The notes beneath the pieces were generated by a model that was not told where the DNA came from, ran no database searches, and worked only from the letters and a program-made list of their open reading frames with translations. Made by a program: the position numbers and the translations under genes. Of a stretch of DNA of 39,149 nt, positions 1 through 9,500 are shown one piece after another. This stretch comes from Desulfobacteraceae bacterium Eth-SRB2 (GTDB lineage Bacteria; Desulfobacterota; Desulfobacteria; Desulfobacterales; UBA11574), in NCBI GenBank assembly GCA_004193595.1, contig RPGQ01000023.1, forward strand, positions 1 through 39,149, given 5' to 3'. Every line of letters starts with the position of its first letter. Within the stretch, counting starts at the first letter, position 1.

Positions 1-114
1 CAGTACTTCAATTAAAGAGCGCCAGATAGCAAAAGCACACATGGCGTTAGATCAATTCAAGGCTTTCATAATCTGAATAACCCAAATTGCCAAAATCAAG
101 AGCAAAATTTATGA

Positions 115-624
115 GACGCTGCACTAGCGATTAAGCCGGAGGACATCAACTGGTCAAAAGGTTTGCTCCACATCAAACGAGCTTTCACACGGGATGAAAA
201 TGGAAAAGTCATTTTAGGTAAAACCAAAAACAAGTACAGCATTAGAACCATTAAATTGATCCCGGTAATGTACGATTCGTTGAAAGCTCAGAAAAAGATT
301 TATAACCAGTTTAAGGGTGAGTATTTTTTCTGTTCGACAACCGGGAAAAGAATTAGCAGGGGTTATCTTAGGCAGAAGGTATGGATGCCAGCATTGGAAA
401 AAGCCGGGATTAAATATCGAGCCATGGCACAAACCAGACACAGTTTTGCAACTAATGCTTTGAGCTGTGGTGAAAACCCACTTTGGATTGCCAAGGTGAT
501 GGGGCATCGAAATACCGAAATGATTATCAAGGTGTATGGAAAATATGTTGAAGATGCCAAAGGAGTTGAGGATGGGAGCAGTCTAAATAATATTTATCAG
601 GAATCTTTAGGTAATGAAAAGTAA
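115..624 (+). pseudogene. Tyrosine recombinase (phage-type integrase), 5'-truncated remnant
   Basis: This is the C-terminal catalytic part of a site-specific tyrosine recombinase. A TTG at 163 gives 153 residues, but the same frame reads back to about 115 as AALAIKPEDINW, the stretch that normally follows the first catalytic arginine. A plausible MR for that arginine lies at 111-116 in another frame, so the gene is truncated and frameshifted there. The second box reads TRHSFATN, with Ala where His or Tyr usually stands three residues before the Arg. A GHRNTEMIIKVYGKYV stretch carries the GH box and the likely nucleophilic Tyr. It points toward the 3' end of tRNA-Arg about 335 bp downstream, the usual layout for an island integrase. 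Probably inactive, though the intact protein may extend left of the window in another arrangement. Confidence 0.75.
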
Positions 625-645
625 GAAAAGATAATGAAAAATAAG

Positions 646-856
646 CTATGACAGCAAATAACGGTTGGATTTTTTTAATATTGTAATTTCAAATGGTTAT
701 TGAATGCTGCCAGCATGTATTATCTGTCAATTAAGGAAAAACAGCTGTAAATAGGCCTGATTTTGTGCCATTACAGACAATATTGATAAAATGATACTTA
801 ATTAATACTTGACATTACAGCAACTTATGAAATCCAACCGTTATTTGCTATCATAG
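646..856. mobile_element. 211-bp MITE-like element with 27-bp terminal inverted repeats
   Basis: The left end (646-672) and the reverse complement of the right end (830-856) match at 26 of 27 positions; the shared inner core reads AGCAAATAACGGTTGGATTT. The element is flanked by an 8-bp direct repeat, AAAATAAG, at 638-645 and 857-864, as expected of a target-site duplication. It has no coding capacity and an AT-rich centre. No transposase is present, so it would have moved in trans. It lies between the integrase remnant and tRNA-Arg. Confidence 0.75.
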
Positions 857-958
857 AAAATAAGAAAGGGTAAAATGAATTTTTGGCAAAATTTTGGCAA
901 AAACACCGGCAAAAGCAAAAAGGAAGTTACAGTAATTTCTGTAACCCCTTGTTATCAC

Positions 959-1036
<78 letters not shown>

Positions 1037-1121
1037 AAATAAATTTAATTAAGTTTAACCAATTAATAAGCTATACAAACATATATGTCAATAATAACTT
1101 GATAGTATAGGAATTTCTCTT

Positions 1122-1208
1122 TTTGGGACACAGATGAACACAGATTAAAAAGTTTTTTAAATTATAAATAATAATATTATCTGTGTATATCTGCGAAAAT
1201 CTGCGTCC
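1122..1208. repeat. ATCTGTG-family repeat, left of tadA
   Basis: It contains GGGACACAGATGAACACAGA (from 1124) and the segment 1176-1208 with ATCTGTGTATATCTGCG. The last 33 bp recur inverted at 1706-1738, with 28 consecutive identical bases. The two halves here are themselves partly complementary and could form a hairpin. A related fragment follows the acyl-CoA synthetase beta gene at about 22709-22740. Confidence 0.7.
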
Positions 1209-1237
1209 TATTTAACTTGAATCCCAATCGAGACCCA

Positions 1238-1696
1238 ATGCACGAAGAACACATAAAATTCATGAAACTGGCGTTAAACCAGGCCAAAAAAGCTGGACAA
1301 AAGTCGGAAGTTCCTATAGGTTCAGTGCTTGTTTCTGAATCAGGAGAAATCCTCTCCTTATCACACAACCAGACCATAAGCCTTGCTGATCCCACGGCAC
1401 ATGCTGAAATAATCACAATTCGCAAGGCTGCGCAAAAGATTTCGAATTACAGGTTGTTAAGCACAACTCTGTATGTTACTATCGAGCCGTGTATTATGTG
1501 TATGGGAGCCATTGTTCATGCCAGAGTATCACGGGTTGTTTTCGGCGCCCATGATCCCAAGTGGGGAGCCGCCGGTTCTTTATATAACTTCGCCCATGAC
1601 GCAAGATTGAATCACCGGCCGGAAATCATAAGCGGTATATGTGAGCATGAATGCCGAACACTTATCCAGGATTTTTTTCGAGAAAAACGAATTTAG
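1238..1696 (+). CDS. tadA: tRNA-specific adenosine deaminase TadA
   Basis: TadA deaminates A34 to inosine in the wobble position of tRNA-Arg(ACG), the very tRNA encoded 200 bp upstream on the other strand. From the ATG at 1238 it has 152 residues, normal for the family. The zinc and catalytic motif HAE is at residues 55-57 and PCIMC at 84-88 (zinc Cys85 and Cys88), with Glu57 as the proton shuttle. A TTG at 1217 would add seven residues (MNPNRDP); neither start has a clear ribosome binding site, and 1238 matches homologues better. The gene is bracketed by inverted copies of the ATCTGTG repeat and appears monocistronic, with purA 200 bp downstream. Confidence 0.95.
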   Translation: MHEEHIKFMKLALNQAKKAGQKSEVPIGSVLVSESGEILSLSHNQTISLADPTAHAEIITIRKAAQKISNYRLLSTTLYVTIEPCIMCMGAIVHARVSRVVFGAHDPKWGAAGSLYNFAHDARLNHRPEIISGICEHECRTLIQDFFREKRI

Positions 1697-1705
1697 GTAA
1701 AATTA

Positions 1706-1866
1706 GGGCACAGATTTTCGCAGATATACACAGATAATAATACAAAAAATCAGGCGCTTCGCATAATTGCAATGCTGGAATAATGGGTTTTGAAAAAATG
1801 GGAAAGAGGGATAACGTTTATTTATAATTTTATAAATTTTGACCATCTGTGCCCATCTGTGTCCAA
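1706..1866. repeat. ATCTGTG-family repeats, right of tadA
   Basis: Segment 1706-1738 is the inverted counterpart of 1176-1208, and 1843-1866 (CCATCTGTGCCCATCTGTG) is an imperfect inverted counterpart of 1122-1145. tadA is therefore enclosed by two nested inverted-repeat pairs. The sequence between them (1739-1842) is AT-rich with no gene visible. Confidence 0.65.
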
Positions 1867-1900
1867 AAATAAATTATACAATAAAGTTAAAAAGGAGTAA

Positions 1901-3193
<1,293 letters not shown>

Positions 3194-3273
3194 AACCTGC
3201 AATTGCCGATTTTAGGTAAGAATGAAAAACGATTGACATTTAACGATTAGGGGCATAAAGAGATAAAACAAGT

Positions 3274-3350
3274 CGGGACGTGGCTCAGCCTGGTAGAGCA
3301 CAGCGTTCGGGACGCTGGGGTCGCTGGTTCAAATCCAGTCGTCCCGACCA
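3274..3350 (+). tRNA. tRNA-Pro (anticodon CGG)
   Basis: A 77-nt cloverleaf with acceptor CGGGACG pairing with CGTCCCG, discriminator A and an encoded CCA (3348-3350). The anticodon stem CAGCG/CGCTG encloses TTCGGGA, giving anticodon CGG. An integrase pseudogene lies about 120 bp after its 3' end, so this tRNA may have served as an attachment site. Confidence 0.96.
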
Positions 3351-3370
3351 AACATTTTCAATAAGTTAAG

Positions 3371-3396
3371 CCGGATTTAAAAAATCCGGTCTTTCT
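3371..3396 (+). terminator. Rho-independent terminator after tRNA-Pro
   Basis: A perfect stem CCGGATTT/AAATCCGG (3371-3378 with 3382-3389) closes a 3-nt loop and is followed by TCTTTCTAATTTTTT. Confidence 0.75.
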
Positions 3397-3473
3397 AATT
3401 TTTTGGCAATGTATTACCAGATTAGCTTAAATCGTCAGCCGATCACCTTCGCCACTGCCTTTTGATATCGTTT

Positions 3474-3890
3474 TACACGGGTCTGCGCCCTAGTTAATGG
3501 GAGCTGCTCACACTGCAATGTAAAGCCGTTGACCTGGTCGCCGAACCCATCCTGATCACATCAGCCCGTAGGGGCGGACCGCGATCCCGGCTTGTGCCGA
3601 TCCATCCAACACTTTTAAAATCCTTAAAAACATGAAAGATAGCGGATAAAGACAAAAAACCCTGCTAAACCGCGAAAAAAAGAGCCGACATAAACCGCCG
3701 GCTACGAATATATGATTTCCGTCACAGTTTCGCCACGACCGTGCTGGGCCATAAAGCCGATCTCAAATCAACGTCCGAGATCCTGGGCCATTTAAGACCG
3801 GACACAACCATGAAACACTATCAACACACAAATTTAAAACTGCACCGCAAAACAATAAACAAACTTCCGAAACTAAAATTATCGGAGTAA
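3474..3890 (+). pseudogene. Tyrosine recombinase pseudogene with three in-frame stops
   Basis: One reading frame decodes as an integrase catalytic domain interrupted by TAA at 3495, TGA at 3633 and TAA at 3666. Before the first stop is YTGLRPS, with the first catalytic Arg. After it come WELLTLQCKAVDLVAEPILI, then RRGGPRSRLVPIHPTLLKSL, then YDFRHSFATTVLGHKADLKS with the YxxRH box, and finally EILGHLRPDTTMKHYQH with the GH box and nucleophilic Tyr. The protein ends LPKLKLSE at 3890. The frame is never lost, so decay has been by point mutation. The N-terminal arm-binding domain is absent or too decayed to see. It follows tRNA-Pro in the orientation of a tRNA-targeted integrase. Confidence 0.85.
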
Positions 3891-3984
3891 ACACCTTAAA
3901 ATCGTATAATCTCAATAGATCTCAGAAAATGCCAGAGATAAAATACCGATTAGATAACGCAACATTTAATTTCGGTTACACATG

Positions 3985-4526
3985 ATGGCTCACATTCGCT
4001 CAAACATCGTTCTAATTGGTATGCCAGGTTCAGGCAAGAGCACGGTTGGCGTCATTTTGGCCAAACTAACGTCTCTTAACTTTGTTGATACAGACTTCTT
4101 ATTCAGGTATCACATGGTCAGACCCTGCAGGACATAGTTGACACATCAGGCCATATGGACTTGCGAGGAATTGAGGAGAAGGAGTTGCTCACTCTTAACA
4201 TCCACAATCATGTCATCGCTACTGGCGGAAGCTCTGTATACAGCCATAGTGCCATGAAACATTTGAAGTTAGATGGTATAGCCGTTTTCCTCAATGTCGA
4301 TCTGCCAACACTGGAATCGAAAGTTTGTGATTTTGATACCAGAGGGCTTGCAAAACGACCGGACCAAAGCTTTGCCGACCTATTTGATGAACGCTTCAGC
4401 TTGTACATGAAGTATGCAGACGTAACAATCAATTGCCTGGACGCCACACCAGAAGAAATCTGCGCAAGAATTATCAAAGAGTTAGAATTAGAAAAAAGTA
4501 AAGCCGGAAATGAAAGCGGAGGATAA
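3985..4526 (+). pseudogene. Shikimate kinase-like gene split by a -1 frameshift
   Basis: The first part, from ATG at 3985 (or 3982), reads [20 protein letters not shown], with a Walker A loop typical of shikimate kinase (ATP plus shikimate to shikimate-3-phosphate), and continues to [10 protein letters not shown]. Around 4102-4104 the frame must shift: the second part resumes as [20 protein letters not shown] and runs on through VIATGGSSVYS (the GG motif that binds shikimate) and GLAKRPDQS (lid arginine) to 4526. Corrected, the protein has about 180 residues, normal for AroK. A single missing base is enough to explain it, so it is either a young pseudogene or a sequencing error. The homopolymer context is weak. 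A separate functional aroK may exist elsewhere. Confidence 0.8.
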
Positions 4527-4770
4527 ATCTGCATCTTAGTTCTATTTTTACCTACTTTGCAAGATTCCAACCTTTTTTACAATATTGTAAGAAATAAGAT
4601 ATATGTACTTGAAATAGAGATGCTTGGAGCTGTTGTCTTGGCAAGATATCAACAGGCGGCAATCAACTCTTCGGAAAACAAATTGCGCCTGATGGACAAC
4701 CTGGATAAACATCAAAAGGATTTAGCCACGACCCCTCATTTATTTATGTCAAATTTTTATTCACTATTCA

Positions 4771-4967
4771 ACGGGCTGTTGCCCAAATCACTTTTCGCTG
4801 GCTCTGAAACGTTTTTTAATAAATCTAAGGCTCAATGCATGCGATTCCAAAACTCGCCCTTCGGGCTTAAACAGTTGGAATCGCTTTTCTTTCACTTCGC
4901 CAAGATTTATGAATAAAAAACGTTTCAATGAGCGCTCAAAGAGATTTTCGTTTGGGCAACAGTCCGT
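4771..4967. repeat. Nested inverted-repeat element (~197 bp)
   Basis: Three concentric inverted repeats share one centre: CTGTTGCCCAAA at 4776-4787 with its complement at 4951-4962, TGAAACGTTTTTTA at 4805-4818 with 4914-4927, and GCGATTCCAA at 4841-4850 with TTGGAATCGC at 4875-4884. The centre holds CGCCCTTCGGGCT. Such a structure could fold into a long hairpin in RNA or DNA. It overlaps the end of a weak 119-codon open frame starting at 4557, which is not annotated as a gene. Confidence 0.7.
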
Positions 4968-5177
4968 CAAGATTTGAAACCATCTCCCGACTCATTCTCC
5001 TCCTGCGGAATTGGCGACCTGAGGATTTTTGATTTTTATTGATTTTTCAGGCATTGGTATATTCTTTTTTAATTTATTTTCTTTAAATCTGGTAATTTTA
5101 ATTAAAGTTTCCACATATTTATCCGATAAATAAGGTATTACTAATTTGAAAAATGCCAGTGATGATGAGAGAACATC

Positions 5178-6635
5178 ATGATAGCGGACCTTCGTTTATT
5201 TGCACTTAAAATAACTTCATATCTTCAAGCACTCCTAAAGTTCTTCCAGGCCGCATTGAACTTGATGACACAGCAATATCGGTCTGCAAGTCTTCGATTC
5301 AAGATTTCTTTCTTTGTGGTTATTCTCATGACAAGTACCTCTTTTGCTCTCAGTATCGTAACGGTCCAGATAATGAACAATTACATACTGAATGAGATTA
5401 TCAAAAGAGGGGAATCAGTGGGTAAGAGTATTGCTGCTTCGGCAGGATACAACCTTTTGTCGAAGGATCTCTTGGGCCTGGACAATCTTGTCTTTAATGC
5501 GAAGTCATCAAATAGCGACATGCTCTATGTAGCCATCGTCGATCCGGACATGAAGACGGTTGTACATAGTGCGGCAGAAATGATCGGGGAGACCAAACCA
5601 GTTGCCCAGGGTCAGCTTTTCAGAGAGGCTGCTGACGGGACCACTGTAAAAGAATTGAAAATTTCATCAGAAAGTATTTTCGAAATATTGTGCCCTATAG
5701 TCTTTATGAAGAAGTCATTGGGTAGTGTGGTTATTGGCATGAACAAGTCCATCCTACTGGAAGCACAGCGAAAAGTTAGCAGCATGATATTGATAGTCTT
5801 CGGAATCATTGTCGTTCTCGGAATGTTCGCGAGTTCGCTGCTGGCATCTTTCCTGATAAAGCCCATAAAGGAACTCTCAGCGGGTGTGGAAGAATTGAAG
5901 TATGGAACTGCAAAAAATCCGCTCAGGATCTATTCTCAGGACGAGCTGGGGAAACTGACACGTAACTTTAATGAAATGTCCGCATTGATAGCCGATCAGC
6001 GGGGAAAACTCACCAAGTATGCTCGTGATCTTGAAGATGCCTACGTTTCCATGGTTAAGGTGGTGGCTGCAGCCATAGACGCGAGAGACTCCTATACTCA
6101 TGGTCATTCCGCCCGGGTTGCTCAGCTATCTCTGCTCATTGGAGAACAGATAGGGCTTTCCAAAGCGGATCTGAGAGATCTGGAGGTCGCATGTTTATTT
6201 CACGATGTAGGTAAGATAAAGACACCTGACTCTATTTTGCTCAAGCAAGGCAAACTCACCGAGGCTGAATATTCGGAGATGAAGCAACACGTGGAGTACG
6301 GAGCATCCATCCTTAGCTGGGCGCCATCATTATTCAAGTATATCCCTTCCACCCGTCACCACCATGAGTGGCACAACGGCAAGGGCTATCCTGATGGGCT
6401 CGTTGGCGACGACATTCCATTGTTTGCGGCAATAATAAGCATACCAGATGCATTTGATGCTATGACTTCAGATCGGCCTTACAGGAAGGCCCTCTTTAAA
6501 GAGGAAGCGTTGCGCAGGATTGCTCGTATGTCAGGAACACAGTTCCGTCCGGAACTGGTTGAGATCTTCCTTGAAGTGATGGAAAAGAACCACGTCCAAG
6601 ATGCGCCACTCTCTGTTGTGGGGTTTGCCGGATGA
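5178..6635 (+). CDS. Membrane HD-GYP domain protein (putative c-di-GMP phosphodiesterase)
   Basis: The 485-residue protein has two membrane helices (about 42-64 and 202-226) around a ~135-residue extracytoplasmic sensor domain, probably a single Cache-like fold. A HAMP linker (about 226-278) follows, then an HD-GYP domain (about 290-475). The HD pair is H342-D343 in FHDVGKIKTPD, the downstream histidines are in TRHHHEWHN (393-400), and the signature GKGYPDGL spans 401-408. SIPDAFDAMTSDRPYR is also typical. HD-GYP enzymes hydrolyse c-di-GMP to pGpG or GMP; here the activity would be controlled by a periplasmic signal. The start is ATG at 5178 with a weak upstream purine stretch (GATGAGAG). The stop overlaps the start of the next gene by 4 bp, implying translational coupling. 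Confidence 0.92.
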   Translation: MIADLRLFALKITSYLQALLKFFQAALNLMTQQYRSASLRFKISFFVVILMTSTSFALSIVTVQIMNNYILNEIIKRGESVGKSIAASAGYNLLSKDLLGLDNLVFNAKSSNSDMLYVAIVDPDMKTVVHSAAEMIGETKPVAQGQLFREAADGTTVKELKISSESIFEILCPIVFMKKSLGSVVIGMNKSILLEAQRKVSSMILIVFGIIVVLGMFASSLLASFLIKPIKELSAGVEELKYGTAKNPLRIYSQDELGKLTRNFNEMSALIADQRGKLTKYARDLEDAYVSMVKVVAAAIDARDSYTHGHSARVAQLSLLIGEQIGLSKADLRDLEVACLFHDVGKIKTPDSILLKQGKLTEAEYSEMKQHVEYGASILSWAPSLFKYIPSTRHHHEWHNGKGYPDGLVGDDIPLFAAIISIPDAFDAMTSDRPYRKALFKEEALRRIARMSGTQFRPELVEIFLEVMEKNHVQDAPLSVVGFAG

Positions 6636-7342
6636 CTAATCTTTGTAGGTTAAAACTGCTTGTATTTATTAGTATGCTCTTACCCATCGTCATGTCCTGT
6701 GCGGAGATGAAAAGCTGGATTTTACCAAAAAGTTTTGTTCAGACGTCGGCTCCTGTAAAGGATTCTTCACAGACATCCAGTCGAACATCCTCCGGTCAAG
6801 CTGCCAACCTGGCCAAAAAACATTCTGTTAAGACATCGGCTCCTGTAAAGGATTCTTCACAGGCATCCATTCAAGTACCAGCTCAAGCTGTCAATCTGGC
6901 CAAAGAACATATGGAGGCAAGTGAGTACCAGAAGGCGATTGACATATACAATGTCGAGTACCAAAGGCACCCACATGATCTATCTCTGGCGAGAGAGTAT
7001 GTGAAGAGCATCGAGAATATAGCATCAGCAGCAAACAAGGCGTTAGATAAGGAAGGCTTTGCATCCGCTGGCAGGAACTACGATGTTTTGCTGAAAAACT
7101 ACGCGCACTTTAAGGGGTTTGACAAGGATCTCTCATTCAATAGCGTCTATCTGAATGAAAAACTTTGTTACTGCAAGAAGGCTATTTTCAAACAGGGATT
7201 TCAGGAATACCGAAAAGGCAACCTCAGCAAGGCGATTGTACTGTGGCAGGATCTGCTTGTCATTGACCCTCAAAATACAGACATCAAAAAGGCGTTGAGG
7301 ACAGCTACGCTGCAGCAGAAGAACCTACAGGAAAAGGAATAG
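6632..7342 (+). CDS. TPR-containing lipoprotein with a duplicated segment
   Basis: The N-terminus is a lipoprotein signal peptide ending in the lipobox VMSC (Cys at about residue 23), so the protein is probably anchored in the cell envelope. Residues about 36-94 hold a tandem duplication: TSAPVKDSSQ followed by an Ala-rich NLAKKH or NLAKEH stretch occurs twice, and the DNA copies (about 6738-6821 and 6822-6899) are also very similar. The remainder is helical and TPR-like (YQKAIDIYNVEYQRHPHDLS and YRKGNLSKAIVLWQDLLVID). It starts within the stop of the HD-GYP gene (ATGA overlap), so it may modulate the sensor or a partner envelope complex. Function is otherwise unknown. Confidence 0.82.
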   Translation: MTNLCRLKLLVFISMLLPIVMSCAEMKSWILPKSFVQTSAPVKDSSQTSSRTSSGQAANLAKKHSVKTSAPVKDSSQASIQVPAQAVNLAKEHMEASEYQKAIDIYNVEYQRHPHDLSLAREYVKSIENIASAANKALDKEGFASAGRNYDVLLKNYAHFKGFDKDLSFNSVYLNEKLCYCKKAIFKQGFQEYRKGNLSKAIVLWQDLLVIDPQNTDIKKALRTATLQQKNLQEKE

Positions 7343-7370
7343 GACTTTCATAAAAAACTTTGGGGTAGGA

Positions 7371-7544
7371 AAGAAGCAGGAGCGACTTATAAATGAGTTG
7401 GGGCAAGATTTTAAAGTGAAAGCAAGAAAATCACAAAGTAGCCAGGCTGAGGAATTGCGGGAAAAAACTTCATCCCGGATTTTAGTGGTTGTTGATTCTC
7501 CGGACATCCTGAATTTACTCACAGAGATTTTGATATATCATTGA
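7371..7544 (+). pseudogene. Possible decayed response-regulator fragment
   Basis: In the frame after the lipoprotein gene, an open stretch without a good start reads QERLINELGQDF and ends SSRILVVVDSPDILNLLTEI. The last ~20 residues resemble the first strand and helix of a receiver domain (usual form RILVVDDSPD), but one of the paired acidic residues is Val and the frame stops at 7544, long before the phosphorylation site. It could be the 3' remnant of a gene once cotranscribed with the two upstream genes. The match is short, so confidence is low. Confidence 0.35.
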
Positions 7545-7712
7545 TAAGAATTCCCTTTTCTGAGGCGAAATGACGATTCAATCACGCCTGATGAAAGGCA
7601 CCAAAATATTAATTAAATTTCCTTTTAAAGGAAAAATTATTGAGTCACGGTAAAAGCTTATCAGTTTTTTACGCCCGTCTTTTTCTCGGTGATCTTAAGG
7701 TATTGATTCAAT

Positions 7713-8069
7713 TCAAAGGATTAAAAACCTAAACACCATTTTATTAAAAAATGCTACATTTCTACCATTAACCTTCAATTCAGACCACTCAAATTCGATT
7801 GCACTTTCGATATCAAAACATCCCTCCGAAACCTTGGATACCTGCAATTTATCCTGTATTTTGAAGTCGGTTTTATGGTTGTGATATCGAATTCTTGGAA
7901 TCATAATTCAAACATACATAACCGGAATATAAAACCGCGAACGAATCATCCTCGAAGTCTCAATCCTGTCAATCCTGGCATACAGATCAAGATTAAGCGC
8001 GACAACATCAGGCCTGTTCCTCTCGATTTCTGACAGAAGCTTTTCCCTTGTATAAATATAATATTCCAT
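7713..8069 (-). pseudogene. REC-PAS signalling protein remnant with an internal stop
   Basis: From an ATG at 8069 the minus strand encodes MEYYIYTREKLLSEIERNRP followed by a receiver-like stretch (DVVALNLDL, RIDRIETSRMIRSRF, IPVMYV). A TGA at 7908-7910 interrupts the frame, which continues unchanged as IMIPRIRYHNHKTDF and then a PAS-like beginning (IEFEWSELKVNGRNVAFFNK). Receiver domains followed by RHKTE-type linkers and PAS domains are standard in Desulfobacterota hybrid sensors. Both ends of the original protein are missing. The usual phospho-Asp region is replaced by LNLDL, so it is unlikely to act even if read through. Confidence 0.6.
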
Positions 8070-8644
8070 TTTGAACTACCCATTGATTACCTGGCACCGG
8101 ATATTATTTTCGGGCCCTATTTCAAACAACATCATTGTTAGGCCTGACATGATAGAAATCCTCCTGAAAAGTTTTACGTATTTACAATACATAATTCATA
8201 CCAGAAAGATTATAAGTGACCCATTATTTTTAAAAAGCTTTGATTCCAGCAAGTTAGAGCTAATTTCAAAATGATGAGATTGAATTATGTAAGATAAATC
8301 AATTCTGAAAAGATATTTTTTACACATCTGGTCCTTCAATTTCCTGCGTTCTTTTTAACCTGACACCCGAAATCCGACACCTGAAACCTCATATCAGACA
8401 CCTGAACCCAAAAACCTTCCTTAAATCTTGTCTGTGTATGATTCATCCATGAAATCCGTAAGTTGTTTGGCGAACAAAATTTAGACCGCCTAAGATTCCT
8501 TGCATTTTGGAAAATAATGTATAAAATGTATAGTTTGCTTTTATATATAAATGCTGCATTAGCTTTTTTCAAAAGGGATAAATTTGCAATGATTACAGTA
8601 CAGTATTTGGCTATTATGAAAAAATGCAAAAAGGAGATTGGGCA
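8070..8644. other. Intergenic region with a TCAGGTGT-type repeat
   Basis: No gene is supported in these 575 bp. The left half is AT-rich. At about 8358-8410 there are iterated CCTGACACC and GACACCTGAAACC units, the same repeat found at about 27590-27665 and 34905-35037. The region immediately before 8645 presumably contains the promoter of the DUF2760/Hsp70 operon, but no convincing -35/-10 pair was identified. Confidence 0.5.
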
Positions 8645-9397
8645 ATGGAATTCATCAAGTCCTATTCACGGGGATCTTTTGTTTTAATTTTAGTATTGGG
8701 CGCCTTATTTCTGGCGGCCACGGTTTCATCGTTTTGCTGGGTACTGCAGGTGATGTACCAGGACATATCATTGCTGGCAAATTCCGAAACCCCGTCAATG
8801 GCACTTCTTGACCCGATCTCTTTGATTCATCATAAGTATTTTATGGTTGCTGCGGGGGCATGGGCCGGTGTTTTTCTGGTTTTCGGCCTCATTTTGTGGG
8901 GCGGTTTGCGGAGAATCGCTGTAAATTCATTCAAAATATCCGGCAAGCCCGTGCCCAAAAAACAGGTTCAGGCACCGGCAGCATCCGCCGCTGAGCGGGA
9001 AGCGCAACAGCACCATCAGCAACGCTTGTTTTTACACCTGCTGTCCGTACTCCAACGGGAAGGCCGCCTGGTAGATTTTTTCTCGGAAGATCTCAATCTT
9101 TATGAAGATGCCCAGATCGGCGGCGCGGTTCGCGCCATACACGAGAACTGTAAAAAGGTGGTCAACAAAAGCATGGCCCTTGAGGCGGTCATAGATCGCA
9201 GTGAAGGCGAAGAGGTCCGGGTTGAACCGGGGTTTGATCCGGACGCCATAAAACTGACCGGCAATGTGACCGGCGAGCCGCCGTTTACAGGTGTTTTGCG
9301 CCATAAAGGCTGGCGAACCCGAAAACTGGAATTGCCCGCTCTATCCGGTGGTCAAGATGCAAGAATCATCGCTCCGGCGGAGGTGGAAATCCTCTAG
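8645..9397 (+). CDS. DUF2760 membrane protein of an Hsp70 operon
   Basis: The product has 250 residues from the ATG at 8645, which is preceded at good spacing by AAAAAGGAG; an ATG at 8624 lies before that site and is less likely. Two membrane helices (about 10-33 and 67-88) are joined by a short loop and followed by a basic, Ala/Gln-rich linker. The soluble C-terminal domain has the DUF2760 signature: SEDLNLYEDAQIGGAVRAIH, VEPGFDPDAIKLTGNV, and PPFTGVLRHKGW. DUF2760 has no established function, but the family is repeatedly found beside the Hsp70-like genes that follow here. It probably tethers or recruits these chaperones to the inner membrane (inference). Confidence 0.85.
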   Translation: MEFIKSYSRGSFVLILVLGALFLAATVSSFCWVLQVMYQDISLLANSETPSMALLDPISLIHHKYFMVAAGAWAGVFLVFGLILWGGLRRIAVNSFKISGKPVPKKQVQAPAASAAEREAQQHHQQRLFLHLLSVLQREGRLVDFFSEDLNLYEDAQIGGAVRAIHENCKKVVNKSMALEAVIDRSEGEEVRVEPGFDPDAIKLTGNVTGEPPFTGVLRHKGWRTRKLELPALSGGQDARIIAPAEVEIL

Positions 9398-9500
9398 CCT
9401 GAATATTTCATGAAAATTTTCAAGAGGCCTTTTTATTAGTAATGAAATAAGGCAAATACATTAATTTTAGTTCACTTTAGCTCACTTTAAACTTTAGTTT

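Noticed and set aside
4557..4916. 119-codon frame after the shikimate kinase pseudogene
   Set aside because: The last third is the nested inverted repeat, the start is TTG without ribosome site, and no protein family is recognisable.
7616..7640. AAATTTCCTTTTAAAGGAAAAATT palindrome split as AAATTTCC/GGAAAAATT
   Set aside because: AT-rich short hairpin without T-run or conserved context; too weak to call a terminator.
8071..8274. 67-codon frame in the AT-rich gap
   Set aside because: No ribosome site, low-complexity AT-rich composition and no family pattern.
8463..8687. 74-codon frame overlapping the DUF2760 start
   Set aside because: It overlaps the better supported start of the DUF2760 gene and starts from TTG without support.
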